Shown: in pieces, positions 8,877 to 16,840 of the stretch
How positions within the stretch are numbered: the first letter of the stretch is position 1
How the letters are laid out: every line of letters begins with the position of its first letter
From: Candidatus Poseidonia alphae
Lineage (GTDB): Archaea > Thermoplasmatota > Poseidoniia > Poseidoniales > Poseidoniaceae
Assembly: GCA_002505405.1 (NCBI GenBank)
Contig: DAVD01000010.1
Span: 19,353 to 77,314 of the forward strand
DNA length: 57,962 nt
Reading direction: 5' to 3'
Program-made: the position numbers and the translations under genes
The notes under the pieces: generated by a model
The model's database searches: none
What the model saw: only the letters and a program-made list of their open reading frames with translations
Told to the model about the DNA's origin: nothing

Positions 8877-8885
8877 TATTAAATA
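8877..8885 (+). promoter_or_regulatory. TATA-like box for the DUF6015-like gene
   Basis: TATTAAATA on the plus strand, about 55 nt before ATG 8938. It suggests a leader of about 30 nt, which carries a GGGGTGA Shine-Dalgarno-like stretch. Confidence 0.5.
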
Positions 8886-8937
8886 GCAACGGGGAGTACT
8901 GTGTGGGCCGCTTAAGGCTCCTCGGCGGGGTGAATAT

Positions 8938-9354
8938 ATGGGAATGACATTACCAGAATTAACGAAAGCAATTCAACAACATATCGATTTGGATATGGAC
9001 ACAGAGGTTGCCCAAGGTATGGCAGAACATGCTCTCGGCTTCTTTGGCTTCTACAATCGTATCATCGACAATGCCCTTGAGCCTACCGACCGTAACCTGT
9101 TTTACATGTTCCAAGACTACGACCTACTCACTACCGAATCCGAAGAAACAACCCTGTGGGATGGCCGAGAATGGAGGATTCACTACTGGAAGTTCAAACC
9201 CGACCTTCGAGAGCGTGTGGAAGCTTACATGCAACGCAATCTTCAGGAAGAAGACATCGATCCATTCGCTGATATTTACAGTACCGACGGACCGAGCATC
9301 TGGACTCGTGAGGCGGAGAGGATTTCAAATCCCAACGCATTCACATCCGATTGA
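8938..9354 (+). CDS. DUF6015-like small archaeal protein
   Basis: A 138-aa soluble protein. The N-terminal half (EVAQGMAEHALGFFGFYNRI, then IDNALEPTDRNLFYMFQDYDLL) and the run TTLWDGREWRIHYWKFK resemble the Thermoplasmatota family annotated DUF6015, where 'LTTxxEE..LYDGREWRIHYW' is typical. No catalytic motif is visible, and the pattern of short helices followed by a beta segment could be a winged-helix-like fold. The start follows gcggggtgaatat, giving a GGTG Shine-Dalgarno at normal spacing. It has its own promoter facing away from the polyamine operon and lies 43 nt before the M14 carboxypeptidase gene. Function unknown. Confidence 0.7.
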   Translation: MGMTLPELTKAIQQHIDLDMDTEVAQGMAEHALGFFGFYNRIIDNALEPTDRNLFYMFQDYDLLTTESEETTLWDGREWRIHYWKFKPDLRERVEAYMQRNLQEEDIDPFADIYSTDGPSIWTREAERISNPNAFTSD

Positions 9355-9397
9355 TAATTTTGGTTAACTACTTGAATCACGGGGACGAGGGTAGGCT

Positions 9398-10768
9398 ATG
9401 CGAGTGTGGGGTCTTTGTGTCCTTTTCCTTGCAGGAAGTTTCGTTCCGTTGGCGGCTGCACAGCAACCTGACCTTGTTCAAGAGCACTGGTACCACTCCT
9501 ATGCAACGCTCACCGTCGACGTCAATGCATGGGCGGACGACCATCCCGAAATTGTTGACTTGACCGTTGCTGGTCAAACCGAATTGGGCAAGAACCTCTG
9601 GGTCGTACGAATTTCGGACTGGAGTAACGAAACCAAACCCGATGGCTCTGCGAAAGAAGTGGTATACATTGACGGTGGTCATCACGGGAACGAACATCTC
9701 GGAACAGAATTAGCCTTTTTGACGGCTGAACACTACATTGAGGGCTGGGTTGAAGGCGACGAAGAAGTTGTGAATGTCCTCACCAATACTGAACTTCATA
9801 TTCTCATCATGCTCAATGCCGACGGTAACGATTTGGACACGCGTTGGAACATTAACCAAGTTGACTTGAACCGTAATTATGACCATCACTGGAACGAACA
9901 GGATGAGACACAACCTGGAAGTGGCCCGTTCAGTGAAGCCGAAACACTTGCTAATTCGATTTACATGAACACCGTTGTCCCTGACGCAGACCTCTATGTG
10001 ACGATGCACACAGGTGTGTGGATTATGCTCTATCCATGGGGCTATATTCCTGACCAACCCATCGACTGGGAATTGTTTCATCACATCCGTGAGGATGTCA
10101 ATACCAACATTTCTGAAATTCCCATTCGTAATGCAAATCAGGGATTGTATCCAAACTCGGGTACCAGCCGAGATTACGGCTATGGAATCATGGGATTCCC
10201 AACCTTTACCTTTGAAACCGACGATGAACAATGGCTTCTCGGCACAGTAGAACAACTTTCCAGCCGTCTTGGAGAAGAACTGGACGTTATGGAATATCTC
10301 ATCTCGAACGTATGGTATTGGAGGGCGCGACTGGATGTTCGTAGTATTGATGTGTCTGATAGTCAACTGACCGTCGATGTTCAGAATCATGGCCACGCCA
10401 CTACCAACAATGCAAGTTTGCAATATTTAGACAGTAATGGGGACATGGTATGGGCTTCTCCATTATTCAGCGTCAATGCAACCAACAGTACCGTCCAGAC
10501 CTTTGATGTGAAAGGCATTGATTTCTCCAAGGACGGGAAATGGAATTTCAATTATCAAAAACGAATCATTGAATCATCTCAATGGGTGAATGAAACCATT
10601 ACTCCGAACTCACTTCTTCTCCCAGGGGAAGAGGAAGGCTCCTTCTTGATTGGATACGGGATCTTCCATCCGCTCAGCATCATCGTCGGATTCATTGCCG
10701 TGGCGAATGTTCTCAATCAACGCCCATCGGAGTCCCATAAGAAAACCGAAACGAATGAAATCGGTTGA
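9398..10768 (+). CDS. Secreted, membrane-anchored M14 zinc carboxypeptidase
   Basis: The protein is 456 aa. A signal peptide (MRVWGLCVLFLAGSFVPLAA) precedes the M14 carboxypeptidase domain at ~28-310. The zinc ligands are H96 and E99 in GGHHGNEHLG and the later His in YVTMHTG; substrate-binding NRN lies in QVDLNRNYDHHW, and the catalytic Glu in FPTFTFETDD. A beta-rich spacer (~315-415) leads to a C-terminal membrane helix (GYGIFHPLSIIVGFIAVANV) and a basic tail, so the enzyme is probably displayed outside on a stalk. It would trim amino acids from the C-termini of external peptides. The next gene is a cytosolic leucyl aminopeptidase, which suggests a peptide-degradation pair. The start has GAGGGTAGG before it. 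Confidence 0.92.
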   Translation: MRVWGLCVLFLAGSFVPLAAAQQPDLVQEHWYHSYATLTVDVNAWADDHPEIVDLTVAGQTELGKNLWVVRISDWSNETKPDGSAKEVVYIDGGHHGNEHLGTELAFLTAEHYIEGWVEGDEEVVNVLTNTELHILIMLNADGNDLDTRWNINQVDLNRNYDHHWNEQDETQPGSGPFSEAETLANSIYMNTVVPDADLYVTMHTGVWIMLYPWGYIPDQPIDWELFHHIREDVNTNISEIPIRNANQGLYPNSGTSRDYGYGIMGFPTFTFETDDEQWLLGTVEQLSSRLGEELDVMEYLISNVWYWRARLDVRSIDVSDSQLTVDVQNHGHATTNNASLQYLDSNGDMVWASPLFSVNATNSTVQTFDVKGIDFSKDGKWNFNYQKRIIESSQWVNETITPNSLLLPGEEEGSFLIGYGIFHPLSIIVGFIAVANVLNQRPSESHKKTETNEIG

Positions 10769-10876
10769 TGTCCTCTGTTTTCACCCATTGAAGGCCTGCT
10801 CTTGCGACGGAATCTTCATTGAATTGAGGACGAGGTTTCAAGAGGGAAAAGAGAGTCGGAGTTTTAGGTGAACACC

Positions 10877-12370
10877 ATGCAAGTAACAGTGAGTTCAGGA
10901 AACAACATCAACGGCACCCTTGTTCTTCCTCTTTTTGAGGGCGCAGAAACGATTACGGATAACGCAGAAGGCGTCCCAGCAGACCTCAAGAGCCAAATCA
11001 ACCGCGTGCTGAGCCAAGGCGATTTCAAAGGTAAAGCAAACAGCCTCATGTCGTTGTACGGTACCGAAGGCGGAAAAGCCATTCTCGTTGGCCTAGGAAA
11101 GGAAGATAAGAGCACATCTCAAACCTACAGAGACGCCGGCGCTACCGTCGTTGCACAGCACAAGAAATCTCACGATTCGGAGCTGACTGTTGTGTTTCAT
11201 GCCTCTGATGCAACCGAAATCATCGCCTTCTCAGAAGGAATGATGATGAGGGATTACAAGTACGACGTGTACAAGAAGACCGATGAAGATGACGGAAAAA
11301 CACCTTTGACTGCCCGAATTAACTGCAATGAAGGGGACGCATCCGCACTCTCTCTCGCCATTGATCGTGCTAGCGCTGTCGTGTCCGGAGTTCACCTTTC
11401 CCGTGACTTAGGAAACTGCCCTCCAAACGATATGTATCCTATGGCCTTCGCTGAAATGGCGGAGAAGTGGGCTGATGAATACGATAATGTCAAGGTCGAA
11501 GTCATTGATTACGAAACGGCAAAGCGCCACGGAATGGGTGGACTTGTTGCCGTTGGTATGGGTTCGTCCCGTAAACCGTGCATGGTCATCTTCACTCTCA
11601 ATGGGGACCAGAAAGGTCGGCACCCCGTGTTGGTTGGAAAGGGAATTACCTTTGACACCGGAGGAATCTCCCTCAAGCCTGGTGCAAACATGGACGAAAT
11701 GAAGTACGATATGGGCGGCTCCGCAACCGTATTTGGAACCATGCAAGCCCTTGCAGCCATAGCGTACGACAAGAAGGTCGTTGGAATCACTTGCATGGCT
11801 GAAAACATGCCTGCCGCCAATGCTCAACGCCCAGGAGACGTCATCAAAACGCTATCGGGGAAAACCATTGAAATTCTCAACACCGATGCCGAAGGCCGTC
11901 TTGTTCTTTCAGATGGACTTTGGAAGGCAGGGACGGACTTCGATGCTGAATACATCATCGACTTTGCAACCCTCACAGGGGCATGTGTCGTTGCGCTTGG
12001 ACATGAAGCGACCGGCCTATGGTCAAACGATGATGACTTCCGAACTCGGATCCACGAAACCAGTAAGGAAGTTGGCGAACTTGCTTGGCCCATGCCTCTT
12101 CTACCTGCGTTTGAAAAGGAAATGACCAATTCTAAGATTGCCGATACTCGTAACCTCGGAGCAGGACGCTACGGGGGCGCAAACACTGCTGCGGCATTCC
12201 TCAAGCAATTCGTCCCTCAACGTGGCGAAGGCGACGACGCAGAGGACATTCCATGGGCTCACATGGACATTGCAGGTACGTATTGGGGTGCTAAGACCAA
12301 CAAGATGGTCAACCACGGCGCTACCGGAGTTCACGTGCGAACACTGGTGAAATTCATCACTGGCGAATGA
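10877..12370 (+). CDS. pepA: Leucyl aminopeptidase, M17 family
   Basis: A cytosolic dimetal aminopeptidase of 497 aa. The catalytic domain is unmistakable: GKGITFDTGGISLKPGANMD, KYDMGGSATVFG, and the signature NTDAEGRLVLSD, which together carry the metal ligands (K, D, D, D, E) and the bicarbonate-binding Arg. The N-terminal ~150 residues form the usual macro-like domain. The family removes N-terminal residues from peptides. The frame is open from GTG 10868, but ATG 10877 has AGGTGA just before it and is preferred. A weak hairpin (12385-12406) follows the stop. With the preceding M14 carboxypeptidase it covers peptide breakdown outside and inside the cell. Confidence 0.95.
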   Translation: MQVTVSSGNNINGTLVLPLFEGAETITDNAEGVPADLKSQINRVLSQGDFKGKANSLMSLYGTEGGKAILVGLGKEDKSTSQTYRDAGATVVAQHKKSHDSELTVVFHASDATEIIAFSEGMMMRDYKYDVYKKTDEDDGKTPLTARINCNEGDASALSLAIDRASAVVSGVHLSRDLGNCPPNDMYPMAFAEMAEKWADEYDNVKVEVIDYETAKRHGMGGLVAVGMGSSRKPCMVIFTLNGDQKGRHPVLVGKGITFDTGGISLKPGANMDEMKYDMGGSATVFGTMQALAAIAYDKKVVGITCMAENMPAANAQRPGDVIKTLSGKTIEILNTDAEGRLVLSDGLWKAGTDFDAEYIIDFATLTGACVVALGHEATGLWSNDDDFRTRIHETSKEVGELAWPMPLLPAFEKEMTNSKIADTRNLGAGRYGGANTAAAFLKQFVPQRGEGDDAEDIPWAHMDIAGTYWGAKTNKMVNHGATGVHVRTLVKFITGE

Positions 12371-12384
12371 ACGGACTTGGTTAA

Positions 12385-12406
12385 AGAATCCCTGATAACG
12401 GGTTCT
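12385..12406 (+). terminator. Weak hairpin after pepA
   Basis: The arms agaatcc and gggttct pair over 7 bp (one G-U) around an 8-nt loop, 15 nt after the pepA stop. There is no strong T-tract, so terminator function is only a suggestion. Confidence 0.3.
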
Positions 12407-12523
12407 AAATTGAATGGATATGGGCTTGAGCCTGGCTGTTTTGAAGGATTTTGTTTTCATTAGATTTATATGGAGTGCCAAAGTGGACACTATACAACCG
12501 ATGGTTAAGTAGTGGTGAAGTGA

Positions 12524-13219
12524 ATGGCAGACGACAAGTGGGAAGAAGACTTGCTCAACAAACTCGAGGAGATGCTTTCAAGCATGGGGATACCCTTCAA
12601 GCGAGACCAACTGCGAGGTCTTTTGAACCAAATTCGTGACCAGGTTGAGGCTCTTGGCTTGGACCCTGAACAGCTCGCCAAAGGTGATGCAAATTTCAAT
12701 CTCGACATGTCTGATATCGCAAAACTGTTTACTTCCGGAGGCTCATTGGAAGACATGCTCAAGAATTTTGGTGTTGATGTCCGAGTGGATGCAACGCCGG
12801 TTGAACTCGACCCAAGCGCTCTTGAGAGTACGGAAGAAACGCTCAAACTCCCTACTGAAGACATTTACCTCGACGGATGGAACATGTCCGTAACCATTGA
12901 CTTCACACTCAAGGGCGACCTTGAAACCGAGCAGTTGGAAATTGAACTCATCAAAGAGGGCTCTCAAATTGAAATCATGCGCTCAACACAACCGGCCCCA
13001 TTGGCTTTGGTCCAGTTGCCCCACCCTTGTGATGATGTTGTGGATTGGACGTTAAACAACGGTATTCTTGACATCACGCTCAAACTTACCCCCCAAGGGA
13101 AAGCCCTTGAGTCATCCTTGGATGACGATGATATTCCCACTGTAAGCGAAGTCAACATTGACGTTGGAGACAACAGCGATGATGACGACGAGGATGATGG
13201 TGGGATCCCCATCTTTTGA
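12524..13219 (+). CDS. Hsp20/alpha-crystallin-like protein in front of dnaK
   Basis: The protein is 231 aa. The N-terminal ~75 residues are helical and charged (WEEDLLNKLEEMLSSMGIPF). Residues ~108-195 look like an alpha-crystallin/CS beta-sandwich: IYLDGWNMSVTIDFTLKG, then LEIELIKEGSQIEIM, then LPHPCDDVVDWTLNNGILDI. The last piece fits the Hsp20 pattern 'LPxPVDxxxVxAxxxNGVLxVxLPK'. The C-terminus is a poly-acidic tail ending in GGIPIF; an IxI-like end is typical of small heat-shock proteins. The gene ends 19 nt before dnaK on the same strand, so a co-chaperone or holdase role is a reasonable inference. I do not recognise a named family for the full length. A TATA-like tttatatgg lies at ~12465. 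Confidence 0.6.
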   Translation: MADDKWEEDLLNKLEEMLSSMGIPFKRDQLRGLLNQIRDQVEALGLDPEQLAKGDANFNLDMSDIAKLFTSGGSLEDMLKNFGVDVRVDATPVELDPSALESTEETLKLPTEDIYLDGWNMSVTIDFTLKGDLETEQLEIELIKEGSQIEIMRSTQPAPLALVQLPHPCDDVVDWTLNNGILDITLKLTPQGKALESSLDDDDIPTVSEVNIDVGDNSDDDDEDDGGIPIF

Positions 13220-13238
13220 AAAAAGGAAGTGAAAAAAC

Positions 13239-15122
13239 ATGAGTAAAGTAATTGGAATTGACCTAGGAACAACAAACAGCTGTGTAGCAACAATCGAAAA
13301 CGGAGAACCCGTTGTCATCCCGAACGCAGAAGGCGCCCGAACAACACCTTCCGTCGTGGCTTTTGCCAAAGACGGTGGAGAACGCCTCATCGGTGTTACT
13401 GCAAAGCGACAAGCTGTGACCAACACCGACCGAACCATGATTTCAGTGAAGCGACACATGGGCACTTCCTGGAAAACAGAAGTCGATGGAACTGAATATA
13501 CCCCTCAAGAAGTTTCAGCCTTCATTCTCCAAAAGCTCAAGGCAGAAGCAGAAGCATACCTCGGGCACGAAGTCACCCAAGCGGTCATTACTTGCCCCGC
13601 ATACTTCACCGATGCACAGCGAAAAGCCACCAAGGATGCTGGCCGAATCGCAGGGCTTGAAGTTCTCCGAATCATCAACGAACCAACCGCTGCGGCTCTA
13701 GCCTACGGTGTTGATAAGACCCAAGACCAAACCATCCTGGTTTACGATTTGGGTGGAGGAACATTCGACGTGTCCATCCTTGAAATTTACGAAGTTGACG
13801 GTCAACCTCAGATTGAAGTCAAGGCCACAGCCGGAAACAACAAGCTTGGTGGAGACGACTTTGACGAGAAAATCATCGCATGGATGGTCGCCGAGTTCAA
13901 GAAAGAGACCGGTATTGATTTGTCCAAAGACAAACAAGCCATGTCCCGATTGAAAGAAGCGGCTGAGAAGGCTAAGATTGAACTTTCTGGAACACAACAA
14001 ACACAGATCAATCTTCCTTTCATCTCAATGGCAGACGGTCAACCCGTGCACATGGACATGTCCATGAGCCGGGCAAAGTTCGAAGACCTCATTGCAAAAC
14101 TCGTTGAGAAAACAATGGTCCCTACCCGCCAAGCCATGAAGGATGCCGGCATCAAGAAGGGCGATGTTGACAAGGTGATTCTTGTTGGTGGTTCAACCCG
14201 AGTTCCTGCAGTTCAGGACGCTGTGGAAAAAGAAGCAGGAAAGCCTCCCTACAAGGGGATTAACCCCGATGAGGCAGTTGCTCTCGGCGCTGCACTTCAA
14301 GCAGGAATTATTGCCGGAGACGAAGGTGTTTCAGACATCCTTCTTCTCGATGTTACGCCTCTTACCTTGGGAATTGAAACCCTCGGTGGCGTCATGACGA
14401 CAATGATTGAACGAAACACCACCATTCCATCCCGACGCTCAGAAATCTACTCCACGGCGACCGACAATCAACCAGCGGTTGAAATCCATGTGTTGCAGGG
14501 TGAGCGTGAGTTTGCTAAAGACAACGTGACCCTTGGACAGTTCCAATTGGTTGGAATTCCTCCAGCACCACGAGGCATCCCCCAGATTGAAGTCACCTTC
14601 GACATTGACGCAAATGGAATTGTCAACGTCAGTGCAAAGGACATGGGGACTGGAAAAGAACAGTCCATCAAGATTGAATCAGCAACATCTCTAACCGAAG
14701 ACGAAATCCAAGGCAAGATTGCTGAAGCAGAAAAATTCGCTGAAGAAGATCAACGCCGAAAGGGCAAGGTTGAGTTGCGTAACATGGCTGACCAAGTCGT
14801 TTACCAAACACGCCGTACCCTTGACGAGTCTGCCGACAAGTTGGACGACAGCGAGGTCGATCCCGTGAAGGCTCACTTGGATGAGTTGGAAACCATGGTT
14901 CAGGATGAAGATGGGAAACCCATTGACATCGACGCAATGGACGATGCAGCAATTCAGGCCAAGGTCAAGGAAATTGAAGAAGCCATGCATGCTGTTTCAA
15001 CCAAACTTTACGAAGCAGCAGCCGCAGAGATGGCCCAACAAGAGAGCGGTGAAGATGGAGACATCAGCGTTGACGACGGTGTTGTTGACGCCGACTTCGA
15101 AGTCGTTGAAGACGAAGACTGA
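13239..15122 (+). CDS. dnaK: Hsp70 chaperone DnaK
   Basis: A 627-aa DnaK of usual length. It begins VIGIDLGTTNSCVA (phosphate 1), with the phosphate 2 motif in ILVYDLGGGTFDVSILEI, the adenosine motif VILVGGSTRVPAVQ, and the linker/substrate domain from about residue 375 (DILLLDVTPLTLGIETLGG). The C-terminal lid is helical and the tail acidic (DFEVVEDED) rather than ending in EEVD. It folds nascent and stress-damaged proteins in the cytosol with DnaJ and GrpE, neither of which is in the window. An AAGGAAGTGA Shine-Dalgarno precedes the ATG. In archaea DnaK is patchily distributed and usually regarded as acquired from bacteria. The genes on either side are also chaperone-like. Confidence 0.98.
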   Translation: MSKVIGIDLGTTNSCVATIENGEPVVIPNAEGARTTPSVVAFAKDGGERLIGVTAKRQAVTNTDRTMISVKRHMGTSWKTEVDGTEYTPQEVSAFILQKLKAEAEAYLGHEVTQAVITCPAYFTDAQRKATKDAGRIAGLEVLRIINEPTAAALAYGVDKTQDQTILVYDLGGGTFDVSILEIYEVDGQPQIEVKATAGNNKLGGDDFDEKIIAWMVAEFKKETGIDLSKDKQAMSRLKEAAEKAKIELSGTQQTQINLPFISMADGQPVHMDMSMSRAKFEDLIAKLVEKTMVPTRQAMKDAGIKKGDVDKVILVGGSTRVPAVQDAVEKEAGKPPYKGINPDEAVALGAALQAGIIAGDEGVSDILLLDVTPLTLGIETLGGVMTTMIERNTTIPSRRSEIYSTATDNQPAVEIHVLQGEREFAKDNVTLGQFQLVGIPPAPRGIPQIEVTFDIDANGIVNVSAKDMGTGKEQSIKIESATSLTEDEIQGKIAEAEKFAEEDQRRKGKVELRNMADQVVYQTRRTLDESADKLDDSEVDPVKAHLDELETMVQDEDGKPIDIDAMDDAAIQAKVKEIEEAMHAVSTKLYEAAAAEMAQQESGEDGDISVDDGVVDADFEVVEDED

Positions 15123-15181
15123 AACCTACTGAACCTCGCACCATGCGTTTGGCTTATGGGTAAGAGGCAGGTGGCCAGTGC

Positions 15182-16774
15182 ATGAGCGAAGTTCCTATCC
15201 TTCAGGAAACGACTCGCACTACTGGCCGTGAAGCCCTCAGGAACAACATCACGGCAGCCTTGGCTCTTGCGGGCGCAGTCCGCACCACGTTAGGCCCTCG
15301 GGGTCAAGACAAGCTCCTTATCGACGACGAAGGTCGTACAATGGTTACCAATGACGGAGTGACTGTTCTTGAATCGGCTAAGGTTGAGCATCCGGTTGCA
15401 AAGATGCTGATCAACGCATCAACAACGCAAGACCGCATCGCTCGGGACGGTACCACGAGTGCAGTTCTCTTTTCAGCAGAGTTGCTTCAGAACGCATGGG
15501 AGCTCGTGCTGCAAGGAGTACACCCCTCCGCCATTGCGCGTGGCTATCGGTTTGCAGAAGATGCTTGCCGAGGTCATTTTTCGTCGTTAACACTGCATGC
15601 GACCGAGGCCATGCAGCACCAAGCTGCTGTTACCTCGCTCGCCGGAAAAGTTCACGAAGCCATGCAGGTCCATCTTGCAGGCTTAGCCATAGAGGCGGCA
15701 AAAGCGATTGTATCAACGGGTTCAGACGGCGTGATTGCCGACCCAACCCGTGTGAAGATTTTGACCAAAACAGGAGGCAGCATGACCGACTCTCACCTCG
15801 TAACTGGCTTGGTTTTGGCGAAGAAGAGAGCAATTGACAGCATGCCGAAATTGCTCAAGGCGGGAAAGGTCGCCCTTGTTGATGGCGGATTGGAACGCCG
15901 AAACATGATGAGTGATGTCAGTTTGAAAGTCAGTGGTCCAGGCGTTCTTGAATCGTTTAGGGCTAAAGAAAAGGAAATGCTGGACGCCCAAGTTGACCTG
16001 CTTGTTGACCTTGGCGTGACCCTACTCGCCTGCAAGGAAGGAATTGACGACGACATGCATCAAGCGCTAAGTGATGCAGGAATCCAAGCATATCGCAGAG
16101 TGTCAAGTTCGGATTTGGATTTGCTCGCTCGTGGGACAGGTGCCGTTTTGGGTTACAATATCAAGGGCTTGCAAAAGAACGATTTAGGTGTTTTTATCGA
16201 GAGCCGAAACGAGCGATGGAACGGCGTAATGCACTGGATTGTTGACACCGAAGAAGGCGGTGCTACCTTCATTGCAAAAGGCTCGACTAACGAAGCTGTT
16301 GGCGAAGTAGAACGCTGTTTTGCAGACGCTTTGGGCGTCGCCTGTCAACTTCTTGAGGAGCCCGAACTTCTTGCCGGTGGTGGGGCAACGCAAATTGCTC
16401 TCGCTCGTTTCCTTCGCCGCCACGCTGAGACCATCCCTGGTCGAGAACAACTTGCGGTCGAAGCCTTTGCAGATGCACTGGAAGTCATCCCCCGAGTTCT
16501 TGCCGAAAACGCTGGTTTAGACCCGCTTGATACCTTGCTACGAGTCGTAGCGGAGCAAAGCACTTCGACATCAAAAGAGGCTCATTGTATTGGCTTAGAC
16601 GTGATTGCCCGTGGCCCTGCAAACATGAAAGAAGCAGGTGTTGTTGAGCCTTTACGAATTACACGACAGGTGCTTGCTGGAGCAACAGAGGCGGCGCTCT
16701 CCGTCCTCCGTATTGACGATGTACTTTGGGCAAAACAAGATCCAACCATCCCAGATGGTTTGGACGGTGAATGA
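15182..16774 (+). CDS. Divergent group II chaperonin (thermosome/CCT-like subunit)
   Basis: A 530-aa chaperonin. Family motifs are TLGPRGQDKLL, MVTNDGVTVLESAKVEHPVA, the hydrolysis segment around TTQDRIARDGTTSAVLFSAE, and LLAGGGATQIALARFLRRHA near residue 400. In canonical thermosomes the nucleotide motif is GDGTT; here its first Gly is Arg (R88-D89-G90-T91-T92). The protein also lacks the Gly/Met-rich C-terminal tail common in thermosomes. It could be a specialised subunit of a mixed ring, or a slower ATPase. The start is preceded by AGGTGG. It follows dnaK by 59 nt. The main thermosome genes of the organism are presumably elsewhere. Confidence 0.88.
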   Translation: MSEVPILQETTRTTGREALRNNITAALALAGAVRTTLGPRGQDKLLIDDEGRTMVTNDGVTVLESAKVEHPVAKMLINASTTQDRIARDGTTSAVLFSAELLQNAWELVLQGVHPSAIARGYRFAEDACRGHFSSLTLHATEAMQHQAAVTSLAGKVHEAMQVHLAGLAIEAAKAIVSTGSDGVIADPTRVKILTKTGGSMTDSHLVTGLVLAKKRAIDSMPKLLKAGKVALVDGGLERRNMMSDVSLKVSGPGVLESFRAKEKEMLDAQVDLLVDLGVTLLACKEGIDDDMHQALSDAGIQAYRRVSSSDLDLLARGTGAVLGYNIKGLQKNDLGVFIESRNERWNGVMHWIVDTEEGGATFIAKGSTNEAVGEVERCFADALGVACQLLEEPELLAGGGATQIALARFLRRHAETIPGREQLAVEAFADALEVIPRVLAENAGLDPLDTLLRVVAEQSTSTSKEAHCIGLDVIARGPANMKEAGVVEPLRITRQVLAGATEAALSVLRIDDVLWAKQDPTIPDGLDGE

Positions 16775-16840
16775 ACAAATAGAGCCGTTGTTTGGGTATA
16801 CAGTCCACCCTTTCAAATAGCCTACTGAAGCCGGAACAAC

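Noticed and set aside
9710..10423. 237-codon minus-strand frame opposite the M14 carboxypeptidase
   Set aside because: The plus strand encodes all M14 zinc and catalytic motifs; the antisense frame has none of its own.
12700..15200. grpE or dnaJ hidden next to dnaK
   Set aside because: The flanking genes were read through on both strands. The upstream one is Hsp20-like and the downstream one a chaperonin; no J-domain HPD motif or GrpE features were found.
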